This document shows, piece by piece, positions 17,875 to 26,888 of a DNA stretch of 58,633 nucleotides (position 1 is its first letter; the number at the start of each line of letters is the position of its first letter). The notes beneath the pieces are model-generated. The model was not told the DNA's origin. It saw only the letters and a program-made list of their open reading frames with translations, and made no database searches. Both the position numbers and the translations under genes were made by a program. Source of the stretch: Azonexus sp. (GTDB lineage Bacteria > Pseudomonadota > Gammaproteobacteria > Burkholderiales > Rhodocyclaceae); assembly GCA_030691385.1 (NCBI GenBank), contig JAUYEI010000116.1, positions 1 to 58,633 on the forward strand. The letters are read 5' to 3'.

Positions 17875-19017
17875 TCAGGCCTCACTCAGGCAGGTGATGG
17901 TCATCGTCTGATTATGCAGCTTGCACGATGCGCCGGGTGCGAACGGGCTGATTTCTCCGTAGGAGTAGAAGCCAGTCAGTACCCCAGCCTTGCCAAATAC
18001 CTCGCCGACTGCCTCGACTTCTTCGTCGACCCGGTTGCCCATGACCAGTTTTCGCCCAACGCAGCTAACCAGAATGGCCACGCTTTCACCGGAACCTTGC
18101 GCCATGGCTGCAGCTGCTTCAGCGGCTGATTCGGCCCCGTTAACCAGTTTGTCGGTAGTCGCGTGCATCAGGCGCAAATAGCCATCCGGGTCGATCTCGC
18201 CGGCCAGGATCAGACTGCCGCTGGCTTCGTCGATGCCGAGGATGGTGCGAATCAGGCCCACCGCGCTGTGATCCTCACCGAGCATGGCAAATGGAAAAAG
18301 GAGCCCCGATGCCGGCAGGCCTTTGGCGTGCTCGCCCAGGTAACGGCGATAAATTTCGAGTGCCGGTTCGCCGTCCAGTTCATGCAGGATGTTGCCGTCG
18401 CTGCGTGTCACCTTGCGAGCCGGGCCAAAAGCTTCCCAGCCGCCGAAAGAGCCGTGGCCGAAGCGCAGCCCGTTGCCACTCAGGCCAACGGCTACAATTT
18501 GGTCGTTGGCCACGCCCTCCTGGCCAATGGTAAAGGTTTCCTTGAAGGCGCCGCCGTCCCCGGCCAATCCACCGGTAATCGGGATGCTGGTGCCAATGAT
18601 GCTGGTGATGCCATTGACCAGTGCGCTACCGTTGATTTTGACCCCGGGCCCGAAAACAAGGACGGCCTTGAGCCCGGCCGTGGAAATCTGTTTTCCCAGT
18701 GTTTCGCCGGCAGCGAAGGAATCATCCATGCCGGCCAGCCGTGTGCGGCCCTGGCTGAGGCGGGTTTGGTCGAATTTGATGGCGGTGATGCTGCAAGTTC
18801 CATCATCAACACCAGCCGCCGTGATTTCGCCGGCCGTCGAACAGCCGAGCAGCAGGGCTTCGGGGAATGCTCCGCGGATTGATTCGTGGAATCCCGGGAA
18901 ATTCAAGTGTTCGATGCTGCCGAAGATAAGCAGCAGGTCCGCCGGGCTGTTTTCCAAGGTGTCCAGCGCTGCGGCCAGATCAGTCGGCTGGCGATTGATT
19001 ATTTGTTTGACGCGCAA
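17875..19017 (-). CDS. FIST N/C domain sensory protein
   Basis: A 380-residue protein with the FIST_N domain (about residues 25-215, with LLIFGSIEHLN and ALLLGCSTAGEI) and FIST_C domain (about 225-365, ending GVLTGFYSYGEISP). FIST domains are thought to bind small ligands such as amino acids and are usually partnered with histidine kinases or chemoreceptors, as here. The start is a TTG at 19017, 8 bases after the strong ribosome-binding site AAGGAGGAG; longer frames upstream have no such site. The downstream hybrid kinase is probably co-transcribed. Confidence 0.9.
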   Translation of the reverse strand: MRVKQIINRQPTDLAAALDTLENSPADLLLIFGSIEHLNFPGFHESIRGAFPEALLLGCSTAGEITAAGVDDGTCSITAIKFDQTRLSQGRTRLAGMDDSFAAGETLGKQISTAGLKAVLVFGPGVKINGSALVNGITSIIGTSIPITGGLAGDGGAFKETFTIGQEGVANDQIVAVGLSGNGLRFGHGSFGGWEAFGPARKVTRSDGNILHELDGEPALEIYRRYLGEHAKGLPASGLLFPFAMLGEDHSAVGLIRTILGIDEASGSLILAGEIDPDGYLRLMHATTDKLVNGAESAAEAAAAMAQGSGESVAILVSCVGRKLVMGNRVDEEVEAVGEVFGKAGVLTGFYSYGEISPFAPGASCKLHNQTMTITCLSEA

Positions 19018-19112
19018 GGTCAGTCTCCTCCTTTGATGCAGAATGCAAAAATAGCATAGGCGACCGCGAAATTCTCGTGGTGGCCTTAAAATTGACACTT
19101 TTTGAACTTGCC

Positions 19113-20273
19113 ATGAATAACCTGCCGATTCCCGCACCAGAGGCGCTTGCACACAGTCAGCGCCTGCAACAGACCCTCGTTGATGAGGTTTCTGCTGCGG
19201 GCGGCTGGCTCTCCTTTGCGCGTTTCATGGAGCAACTGCTCTATGCGCCAGGACTTGGCTATTACGCTGCCGGAGCACGCAAGTTCGGGGCGGCTGGCGA
19301 TTTCATCACGGCCCCTGAAATGACTGCCTTATTCGGGCAGGCACTGGCCCGCCAGGTCGCCCAGGTCATGGCGGCATCGCTTCCCGTGGTACTTGAGGTG
19401 GGCGCCGGCTCAGGGCGTTTGGCTGCCGATCTTCTGCTCGCCCTCGAGACGGCTGGTGCATTGCCGGAGCGCTATTTCATTCTCGATTTGTCGGCCGACC
19501 TGCGCCAGCGCCAGCGGGAAACGATCGCTGCAGCCGTGCCACATCTGCTGTCGCGGGTTGAATGGCTGGATCGCCTGCCGCAACAGTTTTCGGGGGTTGT
19601 CGTCGCCAATGAGCTGCTCGACGCCATGCCGGGCCACATCGTCGCTTGGCGAGAGGATGGAATATTCGAGCGCGGTGTTGTTGTCGACGAGTCCGGCGGA
19701 TTCACTTGGAGTGAGCGTCCGGCAACTGGTGCCTTGCTCGCTGCGGCCAAGGAAATCGGTGAACAATGCAGCCTGCCGCCGGGTTTCGAGAGTGAAATAA
19801 GCCTTGCCACACGAGCCTGGGCGGCGGAATGGGGGCATCGCCTGAGCAAGGGGGCGCTGTTGCTGATCGATTATGGCTTCCCACGGCGCGAGTTCTATCA
19901 CCAGCAACGTGGCCGCGGAACCCTGATGTGCCATTACCGCCATCATGCGCACCCCGACCCGTTCTATTTGCCGGGCTTGCAGGACGTCACGGTCCACGTC
20001 GATTTCACGGCAATTATTGCAGCGGCCCACGCCAGCGGGCTGGAATTGCTCGGTTACGCCAGCCAGGGCCAGTTTCTGCTCAACTGCGGGATTCTCGATT
20101 GCCTGGCCGGCATTCCTCACGCAACGCCAGACTACATTCGGGCGGCAGGGGCTGTCGGCAAGCTGCTGATGCCGCACGAAATGGGCGAGCTGTTCAAGGT
20201 GATCGCCATTGGCCGCGGCCTGGATGAAGCGCTTCTCGGCTTTGCCAACGGCGACCAGAGCCGGCGTTTGTAA
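19113..20273 (+). CDS. MidA/NDUFAF7-like SAM-dependent methyltransferase
   Basis: A 386-residue protein of the DUF185/COG1565 family, related to mitochondrial NDUFAF7 that methylates an arginine of respiratory complex I. SAM motif VLEVGAGSGRLAADLL near residue 90, ELLDAMPGHIV near 165, then IDYGFPRREFYHQQRGRGTLMCHYRHHAH near 255. ATG 19113 is used because the family starts with P/LxP-rich residues just upstream of the GGWLSFARFMEQ helix; an ATG at 19077 would add 12 residues. The bacterial substrate is unknown. Confidence 0.85.
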   Translation: MNNLPIPAPEALAHSQRLQQTLVDEVSAAGGWLSFARFMEQLLYAPGLGYYAAGARKFGAAGDFITAPEMTALFGQALARQVAQVMAASLPVVLEVGAGSGRLAADLLLALETAGALPERYFILDLSADLRQRQRETIAAAVPHLLSRVEWLDRLPQQFSGVVVANELLDAMPGHIVAWREDGIFERGVVVDESGGFTWSERPATGALLAAAKEIGEQCSLPPGFESEISLATRAWAAEWGHRLSKGALLLIDYGFPRREFYHQQRGRGTLMCHYRHHAHPDPFYLPGLQDVTVHVDFTAIIAAAHASGLELLGYASQGQFLLNCGILDCLAGIPHATPDYIRAAGAVGKLLMPHEMGELFKVIAIGRGLDEALLGFANGDQSRRL

Positions 20274-20277
20274 CGAA

Positions 20278-21252
20278 TTAACGTTTGGCCAGTTCGCGGA
20301 AACGGTTGGGCTGACCAAGGATCAGGCGGCCGAAATCGTCGAGCAGTGCCTGGTCGACGACTTGTGGCCGGAGGCTGTAGAGGGCGCTGCCCAGTCGTTC
20401 GAGATTACGCGTTTCGAGGACGATGACGCCCTTCGAAAAGTCCGCCCGCCAGCGTGCACTGACGCTGACATCGCTGCGGATTTCAAATTCGGCGCGTTCG
20501 ACATAACTGCGCTCGTTCTTGAATTCCTTGTAGGTAAACGGCAGGCCGAAGTCAAAAAGCATGGCCCGGAAACGTTCCACCGAGGGACCATCCCGTTCGA
20601 TGTGCAGCGTCGCGCTGCTATTCAGGTGGTAGGAGAAAGTGACCAACTCGACCAGCGCCCCGGCGCTTTGCGACTGTGTCCGGTAATCGGCGAAGCCTTC
20701 CTGCCAGACGAGCTCATTCAGCTCGAATTGTTCGATCAGCGGGTAATCGCGCGGGATGTCCGGCTTGATGATGTTCAGTTGCTGGACCAGTTCATGCAGG
20801 TAGAAGAAGAGGTGCTTGAGCGCCTGGTCGATGGCCTCGTTGATCGAGGTACGTTCGGCCAGGGCGCTATGCATTTCCCGTTGCCGTACTTCGGCCCGTT
20901 CCCGTAACTGGTCGAGCAGACTGCTGCCGAATTTGGGTGTGCTCTCTTTTTTCGGTGGCGGCTCGGGAATTTTGGCTTCGACAGAAATTGTTTGGGCTGG
21001 TTTCTCCGCAGGTCTGGCAGGCGCTATCTCGGGAAACACCAGTGTCGGATCGGTCATGCCGGCGCCCGAGTTGGCCAGATATTCCCTACGGGCACGCCTT
21101 TCGGCCGCATCCAGATCGAAGGCTTCGATATCGGCGATCAGCGAGGCTTCCAGCTCGGCAATATCCTGGCCCGTACCGGTCTTGCGCTCGCGTTTGGCGC
21201 GGATGGCTTCGAGGATGGCGGACTGCGGTCCGGGTTTTTCGGAATTGCTCAT
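20278..21252 (-). CDS. Conserved protein of unknown function
   Basis: A 324-residue cytosolic protein. Residues 1 to about 85 are charged and helical (AIRAKRERKTGTGQD, AAERRARREYL), about 85-110 are Pro/Lys-rich (PEPPPKKES), and about 115-320 form a folded part with FFYLHELVQQLNIIKPDIPRDYPL and TYKEFKNERSYVERAEFEIRSDVSVSARW. I do not recognise a named domain. It convergently ends 5 bp from the methyltransferase gene. It is typical of conserved hypothetical betaproteobacterial genes. Confidence 0.75.
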   Translation of the reverse strand: MSNSEKPGPQSAILEAIRAKRERKTGTGQDIAELEASLIADIEAFDLDAAERRARREYLANSGAGMTDPTLVFPEIAPARPAEKPAQTISVEAKIPEPPPKKESTPKFGSSLLDQLRERAEVRQREMHSALAERTSINEAIDQALKHLFFYLHELVQQLNIIKPDIPRDYPLIEQFELNELVWQEGFADYRTQSQSAGALVELVTFSYHLNSSATLHIERDGPSVERFRAMLFDFGLPFTYKEFKNERSYVERAEFEIRSDVSVSARWRADFSKGVIVLETRNLERLGSALYSLRPQVVDQALLDDFGRLILGQPNRFRELAKR

Positions 21253-21315
21253 TGAATTGGCGAATAGTTCGACTACAGTGGACTAATAATGTGTCCGAAT
21301 TGGAGTGAGCGCAAG

Positions 21316-21507
21316 ATGGATGTTTCTTCGGCAGGTGGTTTGACCTCCGCCATGTCGCCAGTGGAGATCAGGGACGCCGCCAATACGGCAGTTCTCAAGA
21401 AGGCGATCGACATTCAGGCTCAGAATGCGGCGCAGTTGCTGGAGGCCTTGCCGCAAGTGACGAGCAACCCGCCCAATCTGGGCAACTCGGTCGACGTCAG
21501 GGTTTGA
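21316..21507 (+). CDS. YjfB-like putative motility protein
   Basis: A 63-residue protein starting MDVSSAGGLTSAMSP with a helix KKAIDIQAQNAAQLLEALP and a C-terminal LGNSVDVRV, the pattern of the small YjfB family annotated as putative motility proteins. ATG 21316 has a GGAGTGAG site upstream. It overlaps the convergent hydrolase gene by 11 bp. Confidence 0.75.
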   Translation: MDVSSAGGLTSAMSPVEIRDAANTAVLKKAIDIQAQNAAQLLEALPQVTSNPPNLGNSVDVRV

Positions 21508-22303
21508 TTTCTTCCAGCCAGTCACGCAAGGTGGCCGCGACGAGCGGCCATTCTTTTTCGTGGGTCACGGCATGGCCCATGGCGCGGAAAATATGGACGT
21601 GTTCGCCGTAGGTCTGTCCGGTCGTCTGGACCAGGAAGGCGGGGACCAGTACGTCGTCTTCGGCGCCGAGGATGAGCATCGGCGGACGATGCATGGCGTA
21701 GAGATTGGGCAGGCTGAACATCGACATGTCCCATAGCGCGCGGTGCGATTCCGGCTGCATCCGGCTTAGCCAGGCGGCCAGCATCGTTTCGTCGACCTCA
21801 CCGGCGAACAGCGCTTCGCGCAGCGTGCCGGTGTCGGTGTATTTGCCGTCCATGATCTGATTGATTTCCTGGAATAGCTGCGGCTTGTTGAGCATCAGGT
21901 GGAACTGGGAGGCGATCAGGCCTTGTGGTGGCACCGAGCAGATCAGGGCAACGGCCGGGGCTTCGCGATGTTCCAGATATTTCTGGACGATGAAGCCACC
22001 CATTGAATGACCGATCAGGACCGGTGCTTCGCCCAGCCAATCGACGACGGTCTTGACGTCATCGACGTAATCGCCAACCGAATGCCGGTTGATATGCTCG
22101 CGCCCCGCGCTGCCGGCGTGGCCGCGCAGTGACAGGGCGTAGCAGGGGTAGCCGGCCTTGGCGAGAAAGGGCATGAAGGTCTCGGTCCACATCCAGCCAC
22201 CGGCAAAGGCACCGTGTACGAAGAGCAGCGCCGGTTTGGTGGTCTTGCGGGACGGCAGGCAGGAGAAGACTTCGAGGTCTTCGACGATTTGTGTTTTTAG
22301 CAT
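21497..22303 (-). CDS. Alpha/beta hydrolase
   Basis: A 268-residue cytosolic hydrolase of the alpha/beta fold. Oxyanion motif FVHGAFAGGWMW near residue 28, nucleophile Ser in GHSMGGFI near residue 98, acidic residue in LGAEDDVLVP, and catalytic His in AMGHAVTHE. Substrate unknown: esterase, lactonase or similar. Confidence 0.87.
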   Translation of the reverse strand: MLKTQIVEDLEVFSCLPSRKTTKPALLFVHGAFAGGWMWTETFMPFLAKAGYPCYALSLRGHAGSAGREHINRHSVGDYVDDVKTVVDWLGEAPVLIGHSMGGFIVQKYLEHREAPAVALICSVPPQGLIASQFHLMLNKPQLFQEINQIMDGKYTDTGTLREALFAGEVDETMLAAWLSRMQPESHRALWDMSMFSLPNLYAMHRPPMLILGAEDDVLVPAFLVQTTGQTYGEHVHIFRAMGHAVTHEKEWPLVAATLRDWLEEIKP

Positions 22304-22363
22304 GGGGCTCTGTTCAGGGTGAGGCGTGATTTAATGCGGTTTTCACCCTGCGGTGCAAGGCAA

Positions 22364-22561
22364 ATGCTGAAGTGGATTCTGACGCTGGTGGTGGCGATTT
22401 TCTTGCTGGGCATCATCGGCCCGCATCTGGCGCGCTTTATTCGATCCGGCAAATTGCCTGGGGATTTTGCATTCCGCTTTCGTGGCCGAAATTACACGTT
22501 TCCGGTGGCGACCACGATCGTTTTTTCATTGTTGCTCTGGCTGCTCTCCCGGCTCATTTAG
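22364..22561 (+). CDS. DUF2905 family membrane protein
   Basis: A 65-residue inner-membrane protein with two hydrophobic helices (MLKWILTLVVAIFLLGII and TIVFSLLLWLLSRLI) around a GKLPGDFAFRFRGRNYTFPV loop that is the signature of the family. Function unknown. It overlaps the cca gene convergently by 36 bp. Confidence 0.85.
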   Translation: MLKWILTLVVAIFLLGIIGPHLARFIRSGKLPGDFAFRFRGRNYTFPVATTIVFSLLLWLLSRLI

Positions 22562-23764
22562 CACTTGCCTGAGCGCATTGACCCGTGCCGCGTGAATGCG
22601 ATCGGGGATTTTTGCCTTGTCGGTGCAGGCCTGTGCGATTTTTCCGGCTTCGACGGCGTTGACCGTAGCCAGGGCCGCGAGCAGGTAGCGCGGGCTGTCG
22701 TAAGGACGGTTTTCCCAGCCAAGGCGGCCGGTGAAGTCGCAGATACAGGCGTCGAGAAGCTGCTGGAAACGTTCCGGCCGGCGCAGCGCATCGGTTTTTT
22801 CGAACAGCGTGACGATGGTGCTGGCCTTCAAGTCGGCGGCGCGATGAACGTTGCCGTGATAGCGCGCCATGAGCAGCGCGAGATCACGACAGTCGCTCGG
22901 AACACGCAGGCGGGCGCACAGTTTTTCGCTCAGGTGCACGCTGCGTTCTTCGTGGCCGATATGGCGCGGCAGGATGTCGGCTGGCGTCGTTCCCTTGCCG
23001 AGATCGTGGGTCAGCGCGGCAAAGCGCACCGGCAAAGCGAAGCCGCGTTTCGCCGACTGGTCGACGACCATCATGGTGTGGATGCCGGTGTCGATTTCGG
23101 GGTGGTAGTCGGCGCGTTGCGGCACGCCGGACAGGGCATCGACTTCCGGCAGCAGCCGGGCCAGGGCGCCGCAGTCGCGCAGGACTTCGAACATCCGTGA
23201 CGGCCTGTCTTCCATCAAGCCCTTGGCCAGTTCCTGCCAGACCCGTTCGGCGACCAGGTGATCGACTTCGCCGTTGGTCACCATGTGGCGCATCAGGGCC
23301 AGTGTTTCCGGGGCCACTGAAAAATCGCTGAAACGCGCGGCAAAGCGGGCGATGCGCAGGATGCGCACGGGGTCTTCGGCAAAGGCCGGGCCGACATGCC
23401 TCAGGATTTTGGCCGATAAATCCGGTTGACCGTGGAAGGGGTCGATCAGCGTGCCGTCGGCGGCCTTGGCCATGGCATTGATGGTCAGGTCGCGGCGGGC
23501 AAGGTCTTCTTCCAGCGTGACGTCGGGCGCGGCATGGAAGGTGAAGCCGTGGTAACCGTGCCCACTCTTGCGCTCGGTGCGGGCCAGCGCGTATTCCTCT
23601 TGCGTCTTCGGGTGGAGGAAAACCGGGAAATCCTTGCCGACCGGCCGGAACCCCTGTTTGAGCAGGGCTTCCGGGGTGGCGCCGACGACAACGTAATCGC
23701 GGTCGGCGTTGGGCCGGCCGAGCAGTTCATCGCGAACGGCGCCGCCGACGATGAATATTTGCAC
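22526..23764 (-). CDS. cca: Multifunctional CCA tRNA nucleotidyltransferase
   Basis: A 412-residue class II nucleotidyltransferase, the same length as E. coli Cca, that adds or repairs the CCA end of tRNA, with a C-terminal HD domain for phosphohydrolase activity. GGAVRDELLGRP, catalytic DRD in ADRDYVVVG, RRDLTINAMA and HD motif THDLGKGTTP are visible. Start is the GTG at 23764 (VQIFIVGGAVRD), 17 bp after the upstream gene. It contains repeat site 23422-23433 within HGQPDLSAKI. Confidence 0.95.
   Translation of the reverse strand: MQIFIVGGAVRDELLGRPNADRDYVVVGATPEALLKQGFRPVGKDFPVFLHPKTQEEYALARTERKSGHGYHGFTFHAAPDVTLEEDLARRDLTINAMAKAADGTLIDPFHGQPDLSAKILRHVGPAFAEDPVRILRIARFAARFSDFSVAPETLALMRHMVTNGEVDHLVAERVWQELAKGLMEDRPSRMFEVLRDCGALARLLPEVDALSGVPQRADYHPEIDTGIHTMMVVDQSAKRGFALPVRFAALTHDLGKGTTPADILPRHIGHEERSVHLSEKLCARLRVPSDCRDLALLMARYHGNVHRAADLKASTIVTLFEKTDALRRPERFQQLLDACICDFTGRLGWENRPYDSPRYLLAALATVNAVEAGKIAQACTDKAKIPDRIHAARVNALRQVLNEPGEQPEQQ
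23422..23433 (-). repeat. ACGGTCAACCGG repeat, site 2 (inside cca)
   Basis: An exact 12-mer on the minus strand, preceded by C and followed by ATTTATCGGCCAAAATCC. It is read by cca in the frame CAC GGT CAA CCG (HGQP), which differs from the frame used in patB, waaA and thiC. Confidence 0.75.
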
Positions 23765-23780
23765 GGACAGCGGCGCGGCC

Positions 23781-24743
23781 TTAACGGCCGGCGCGATAGC
23801 GGAAGCTGTCGAGCTTGCCCTTCGGCGTGTTGAGTCCAACGTAGGTCGGGGCAATGGCTTCGAGCGCTGTCGGGTGCCAGTTGGCCGGTTGCTTGCTGCC
23901 GGCTTCGGCGACGCTGTCCTTTTCCATCGAGCGCAGATTGTCCGGCGACAGCATCGGGCTCGGGGCCAGCCACATCAGGCCGGCCTGCAGGTAAGCCCAG
24001 CCTTCGGACAGCGGAACGATGGTGGCCGTGCTGCCGGCCAGTTCCCTGGCGTAATCGACCAGTTCGCGCAGCGTGTAGGTCTTCGGGCCAACCAGTTCGT
24101 AGGCCTGGCCGTAGGTGCCGACATCACTCAGGCAGTCTACGAAGGCATCGGCAACATCCGCTGCCCACACCGGCTGGAAGCGGGCGTGACCGAAACCGAG
24201 CGGGAAGAACGGGACTTTCTTCAGGATGCTGGCGAACATCGACAGGAAGGAGTCGCCTAGGCCGAAAATGACCGACGGGCGGAAGACGGTAACGTCCAGC
24301 TCACCCTGGGCAGCGCGCACGATGGCTTCACCGTCACCCTTGGAGCGCAGGTATTCGGACGGCCCCTTGGGGTCGGCGTTGAGCGCGCTCATGTGCACCA
24401 GGCGACGGACGCCGGTGGCCTTGCAGGCGGCGATGATCTTTTTCGGGAGTTCGACGTGGGCTTCGGCGAAATCGTGGCTGTAGGGCAGGACGACATCACG
24501 GCTGTGGAGGACGCCGACCAGGTTGATCACGGCATCGTGGCCGCGCATCAGTTCGCTCAGGGTCTTTTCGCAACTGATGTCGGCTTCCGGCATGTCAACG
24601 CCCGGTTGCATGATGAGCGCCTTGGTCCGCTCGCGGCGACGTGTCGGGACGGTGACTTCGATACCGCGCTGCGACAGACGGTTGACGATATAGGTACCGA
24701 CGAAACCGCTACCACCCAGCAGCAAGACTTTTTTGATGTCCAT
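23781..24743 (-). CDS. NAD(P)-binding epimerase-like protein (NDUFA9-like)
   Basis: A 320-residue atypical short-chain dehydrogenase. Rossmann motif GGSGFVGTYIVNRL near residue 11, then HDAVINLVGVLHS, VRRLVHMSALNADPKGPSEYLRSKGDGEA and FRPSVIFGLGD. This set matches bacterial relatives of the complex I accessory subunit NDUFA9 / hopanoid-biosynthesis HpnA-like proteins. Substrate unknown; possibly linked to respiration. ATG 24743, ends just before cca. Confidence 0.85.
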   Translation of the reverse strand: MDIKKVLLLGGSGFVGTYIVNRLSQRGIEVTVPTRRRERTKALIMQPGVDMPEADISCEKTLSELMRGHDAVINLVGVLHSRDVVLPYSHDFAEAHVELPKKIIAACKATGVRRLVHMSALNADPKGPSEYLRSKGDGEAIVRAAQGELDVTVFRPSVIFGLGDSFLSMFASILKKVPFFPLGFGHARFQPVWAADVADAFVDCLSDVGTYGQAYELVGPKTYTLRELVDYARELAGSTATIVPLSEGWAYLQAGLMWLAPSPMLSPDNLRSMEKDSVAEAGSKQPANWHPTALEAIAPTYVGLNTPKGKLDSFRYRAGR

Positions 24744-24828
24744 TTGGAACCCCGGAAACTGAATACGTAAAACCCGGATTTTAAGGCAATTTGCCTGTTT
24801 TCGGGCAGACCTCTGACCGATGGCCGCT

Positions 24829-26880
24829 TTAGCGTCCCGCCGATTGTTGCAGGGCAACGCCGGCTGCCGTTTCGAACAAGCTGCTGAGCGGGCTGATGCG
24901 GGCCTCGCCATCGCGCAACTGGCGCTCCAGGATGGCCGGATGAACCGCCAGCGCCAGCCTGAGTTCGGGGTTGAGGAGCAACACCCGGCGGCTATTCGGG
25001 CTGATGTGGCAGAGTCGGACAATGACCTGGCTGCCATCGGTCAGCGGGATTTCCAGCCAGTCACCCTCCTTGACGGGCAGCGCACGGGAAGGTGCCGGAC
25101 GATAGTCGGCAAAATCGAGCGTGGACAGAACCCGCTGCTCCATCGCCAGCTTGCCGCTGACCGGCGTACCGGCCGGGGTCGAAACGCTGCTTGGGAAAAG
25201 CTCAGCCGGGGCTTCGGGAACTGCTGCGGCCGGCATGGCACGCAGTGCCCTGGTCTGCAGTTCGAAACATTCGTCGAGGAAGGCGGTCTCCGCCTCGGCC
25301 GACAGGCCGATACGAGCCATCCCGGCGCGCAGGTGTTTGAGGATCTCGGGCAGCCGGCGGGCCAGGGTCTTGCGCTCATCGGGATCGGCCTTGGGCTGGA
25401 TCGTCCACAGCAGGGCATCGATGATGGCCAGCCCTTCCTGCCAGGCGGCGCTCTGCTCGCCCTCTTCGAGCCAGATTGACTGCAACAGGCGGCTCCACGA
25501 TTGCTCGAGAAAAGTGCGGATGGCGGCTGGCGGGTTGGTCGCGATGAATTTTTCGAGAGCCAGGCGGACGCGCTGGGCCGCCTCGTCCTTGCGGTCAAGC
25601 TGGCCGATCAGAGGCAGATAAGGTGCTGTCGCCGCAGTGAAGCTGGCGTTGCGTTCGGCCAGCAGCGCGTCGAGTTCGGCCAGCACCGTCGCGAAGGCGT
25701 TCTGGTTGGCTTCGCTGCGCAGCCGGGTGGCGATGTCGAACAGGCGGGCGCAGACCGGGTGGCGGGCCGGAACATCGGTCGGCAGGCCGAGAATGACCTG
25801 CCCCATGCGGTCGATGACCAGCCGTGCCGGGTGTTGCCCATCGGAAAATAGCGAGCTGTCCTTCATCGCTACCTTGAGCAGCGTGATCTGCAGGCTCGAG
25901 ATGACGGCTTTGAGGGCATCCGGCAGGGCTGGGTTGGCGAAGATGGCCTCGAAGATCATGGCCAGCGTGTCGATGGTCAGGCTCTCCTTGGCCGTGGTCG
26001 GAATACCGAGCTGGGCAGATTTGAGAACCTTGGGCTGGCTGGCAAAGTCGCCGTCGGGTGTGAACAGGGCCGCGATCATGCCGCCCCCCGTCTGGGTCGG
26101 CGCGAACTTTTGCTCGAAAGCGCCCCGGCGATCAAGTTCGTTGAGGCGCTCGATCAGGCGCTCAAGAGTGGCCTGGTTGAGCAGCGATGCTGCTGCGCCG
26201 CCGCCAGTCAGCACTGGCGGCAATTCGGCTGCGCCGGCGAGCAGCCTTTGCTGCAGGGCAAGCAGGGTATTGGCCGGAGCGGCCGGCGATTCGGCGCTCG
26301 CCGGCCCTTCCTGGCTGCCGATGATGGTTGGCTGGGCGGCCTCGACACCGCAGTGATCCATAAAGTCGTTTATTTCGGCATAGAGCGCCGGTAATCCCTC
26401 GAGCAGACAGGCTTCGATGCGGTCGAGCAATTCCAGTTTCTTGTCGATGGCGAAGGCGCCGGCCGCATCGAACATCGTGGTGAGCCCCTGGGCGATGCCT
26501 TTCGGCCCGATCGGGTTGGCGCTTTTCGGCAGGTCCGGGCGCCTGAGCAGGGTGACGAAGCGCAAATGGGTTTTCCACAGGCTGCCGCCGGTGCTCTCGA
26601 ACAGCCGGGCGCTCATGTTGTCGAGGCGGATGCCGAGTTCCAGATCCTCTTCGCCGACCAGCGTGATGCGCGACGAGGTGAGCCCGTCGACCTCTTCGGC
26701 GAAGGTGCCGCGCCGGTTGGTCGAGGCCATTTCGTCGAAATAGGCGCCGGCACCGGCCTGGATGGCCTGGATGGCAGGGGCGGAAAGCAGGCCGCTGTCC
26801 TGCAGCAAGGCGCCGAGGTGCTTGAGGAAAAGAGCCCGGGTATCGCTCAGGAGATGAAATGAGTCGGACTGCACCGCCAT
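24829..26880 (-). CDS. DUF1631 family protein
   Basis: A 683-residue helical protein of the DUF1631 family, found near motility and transmembrane-signalling genes in beta- and gammaproteobacteria. Residues 1-170 are alpha-helical with NRRGTFAEEVDGLTSSRITLVGEEDLE; a central part is Ala/Leu rich; the C-terminus has a small PilZ-like segment (LEIPLTDGSQVIVRLCHISPNSRRVLLLNPELRLALAVH). The PilZ-like tail hints at c-di-GMP binding, which is inferred only. ATG 26880. Confidence 0.82.
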   Translation of the reverse strand: MAVQSDSFHLLSDTRALFLKHLGALLQDSGLLSAPAIQAIQAGAGAYFDEMASTNRRGTFAEEVDGLTSSRITLVGEEDLELGIRLDNMSARLFESTGGSLWKTHLRFVTLLRRPDLPKSANPIGPKGIAQGLTTMFDAAGAFAIDKKLELLDRIEACLLEGLPALYAEINDFMDHCGVEAAQPTIIGSQEGPASAESPAAPANTLLALQQRLLAGAAELPPVLTGGGAAASLLNQATLERLIERLNELDRRGAFEQKFAPTQTGGGMIAALFTPDGDFASQPKVLKSAQLGIPTTAKESLTIDTLAMIFEAIFANPALPDALKAVISSLQITLLKVAMKDSSLFSDGQHPARLVIDRMGQVILGLPTDVPARHPVCARLFDIATRLRSEANQNAFATVLAELDALLAERNASFTAATAPYLPLIGQLDRKDEAAQRVRLALEKFIATNPPAAIRTFLEQSWSRLLQSIWLEEGEQSAAWQEGLAIIDALLWTIQPKADPDERKTLARRLPEILKHLRAGMARIGLSAEAETAFLDECFELQTRALRAMPAAAVPEAPAELFPSSVSTPAGTPVSGKLAMEQRVLSTLDFADYRPAPSRALPVKEGDWLEIPLTDGSQVIVRLCHISPNSRRVLLLNPELRLALAVHPAILERQLRDGEARISPLSSLFETAAGVALQQSAGR

Positions 26881-26888
26881 GTTTATTC

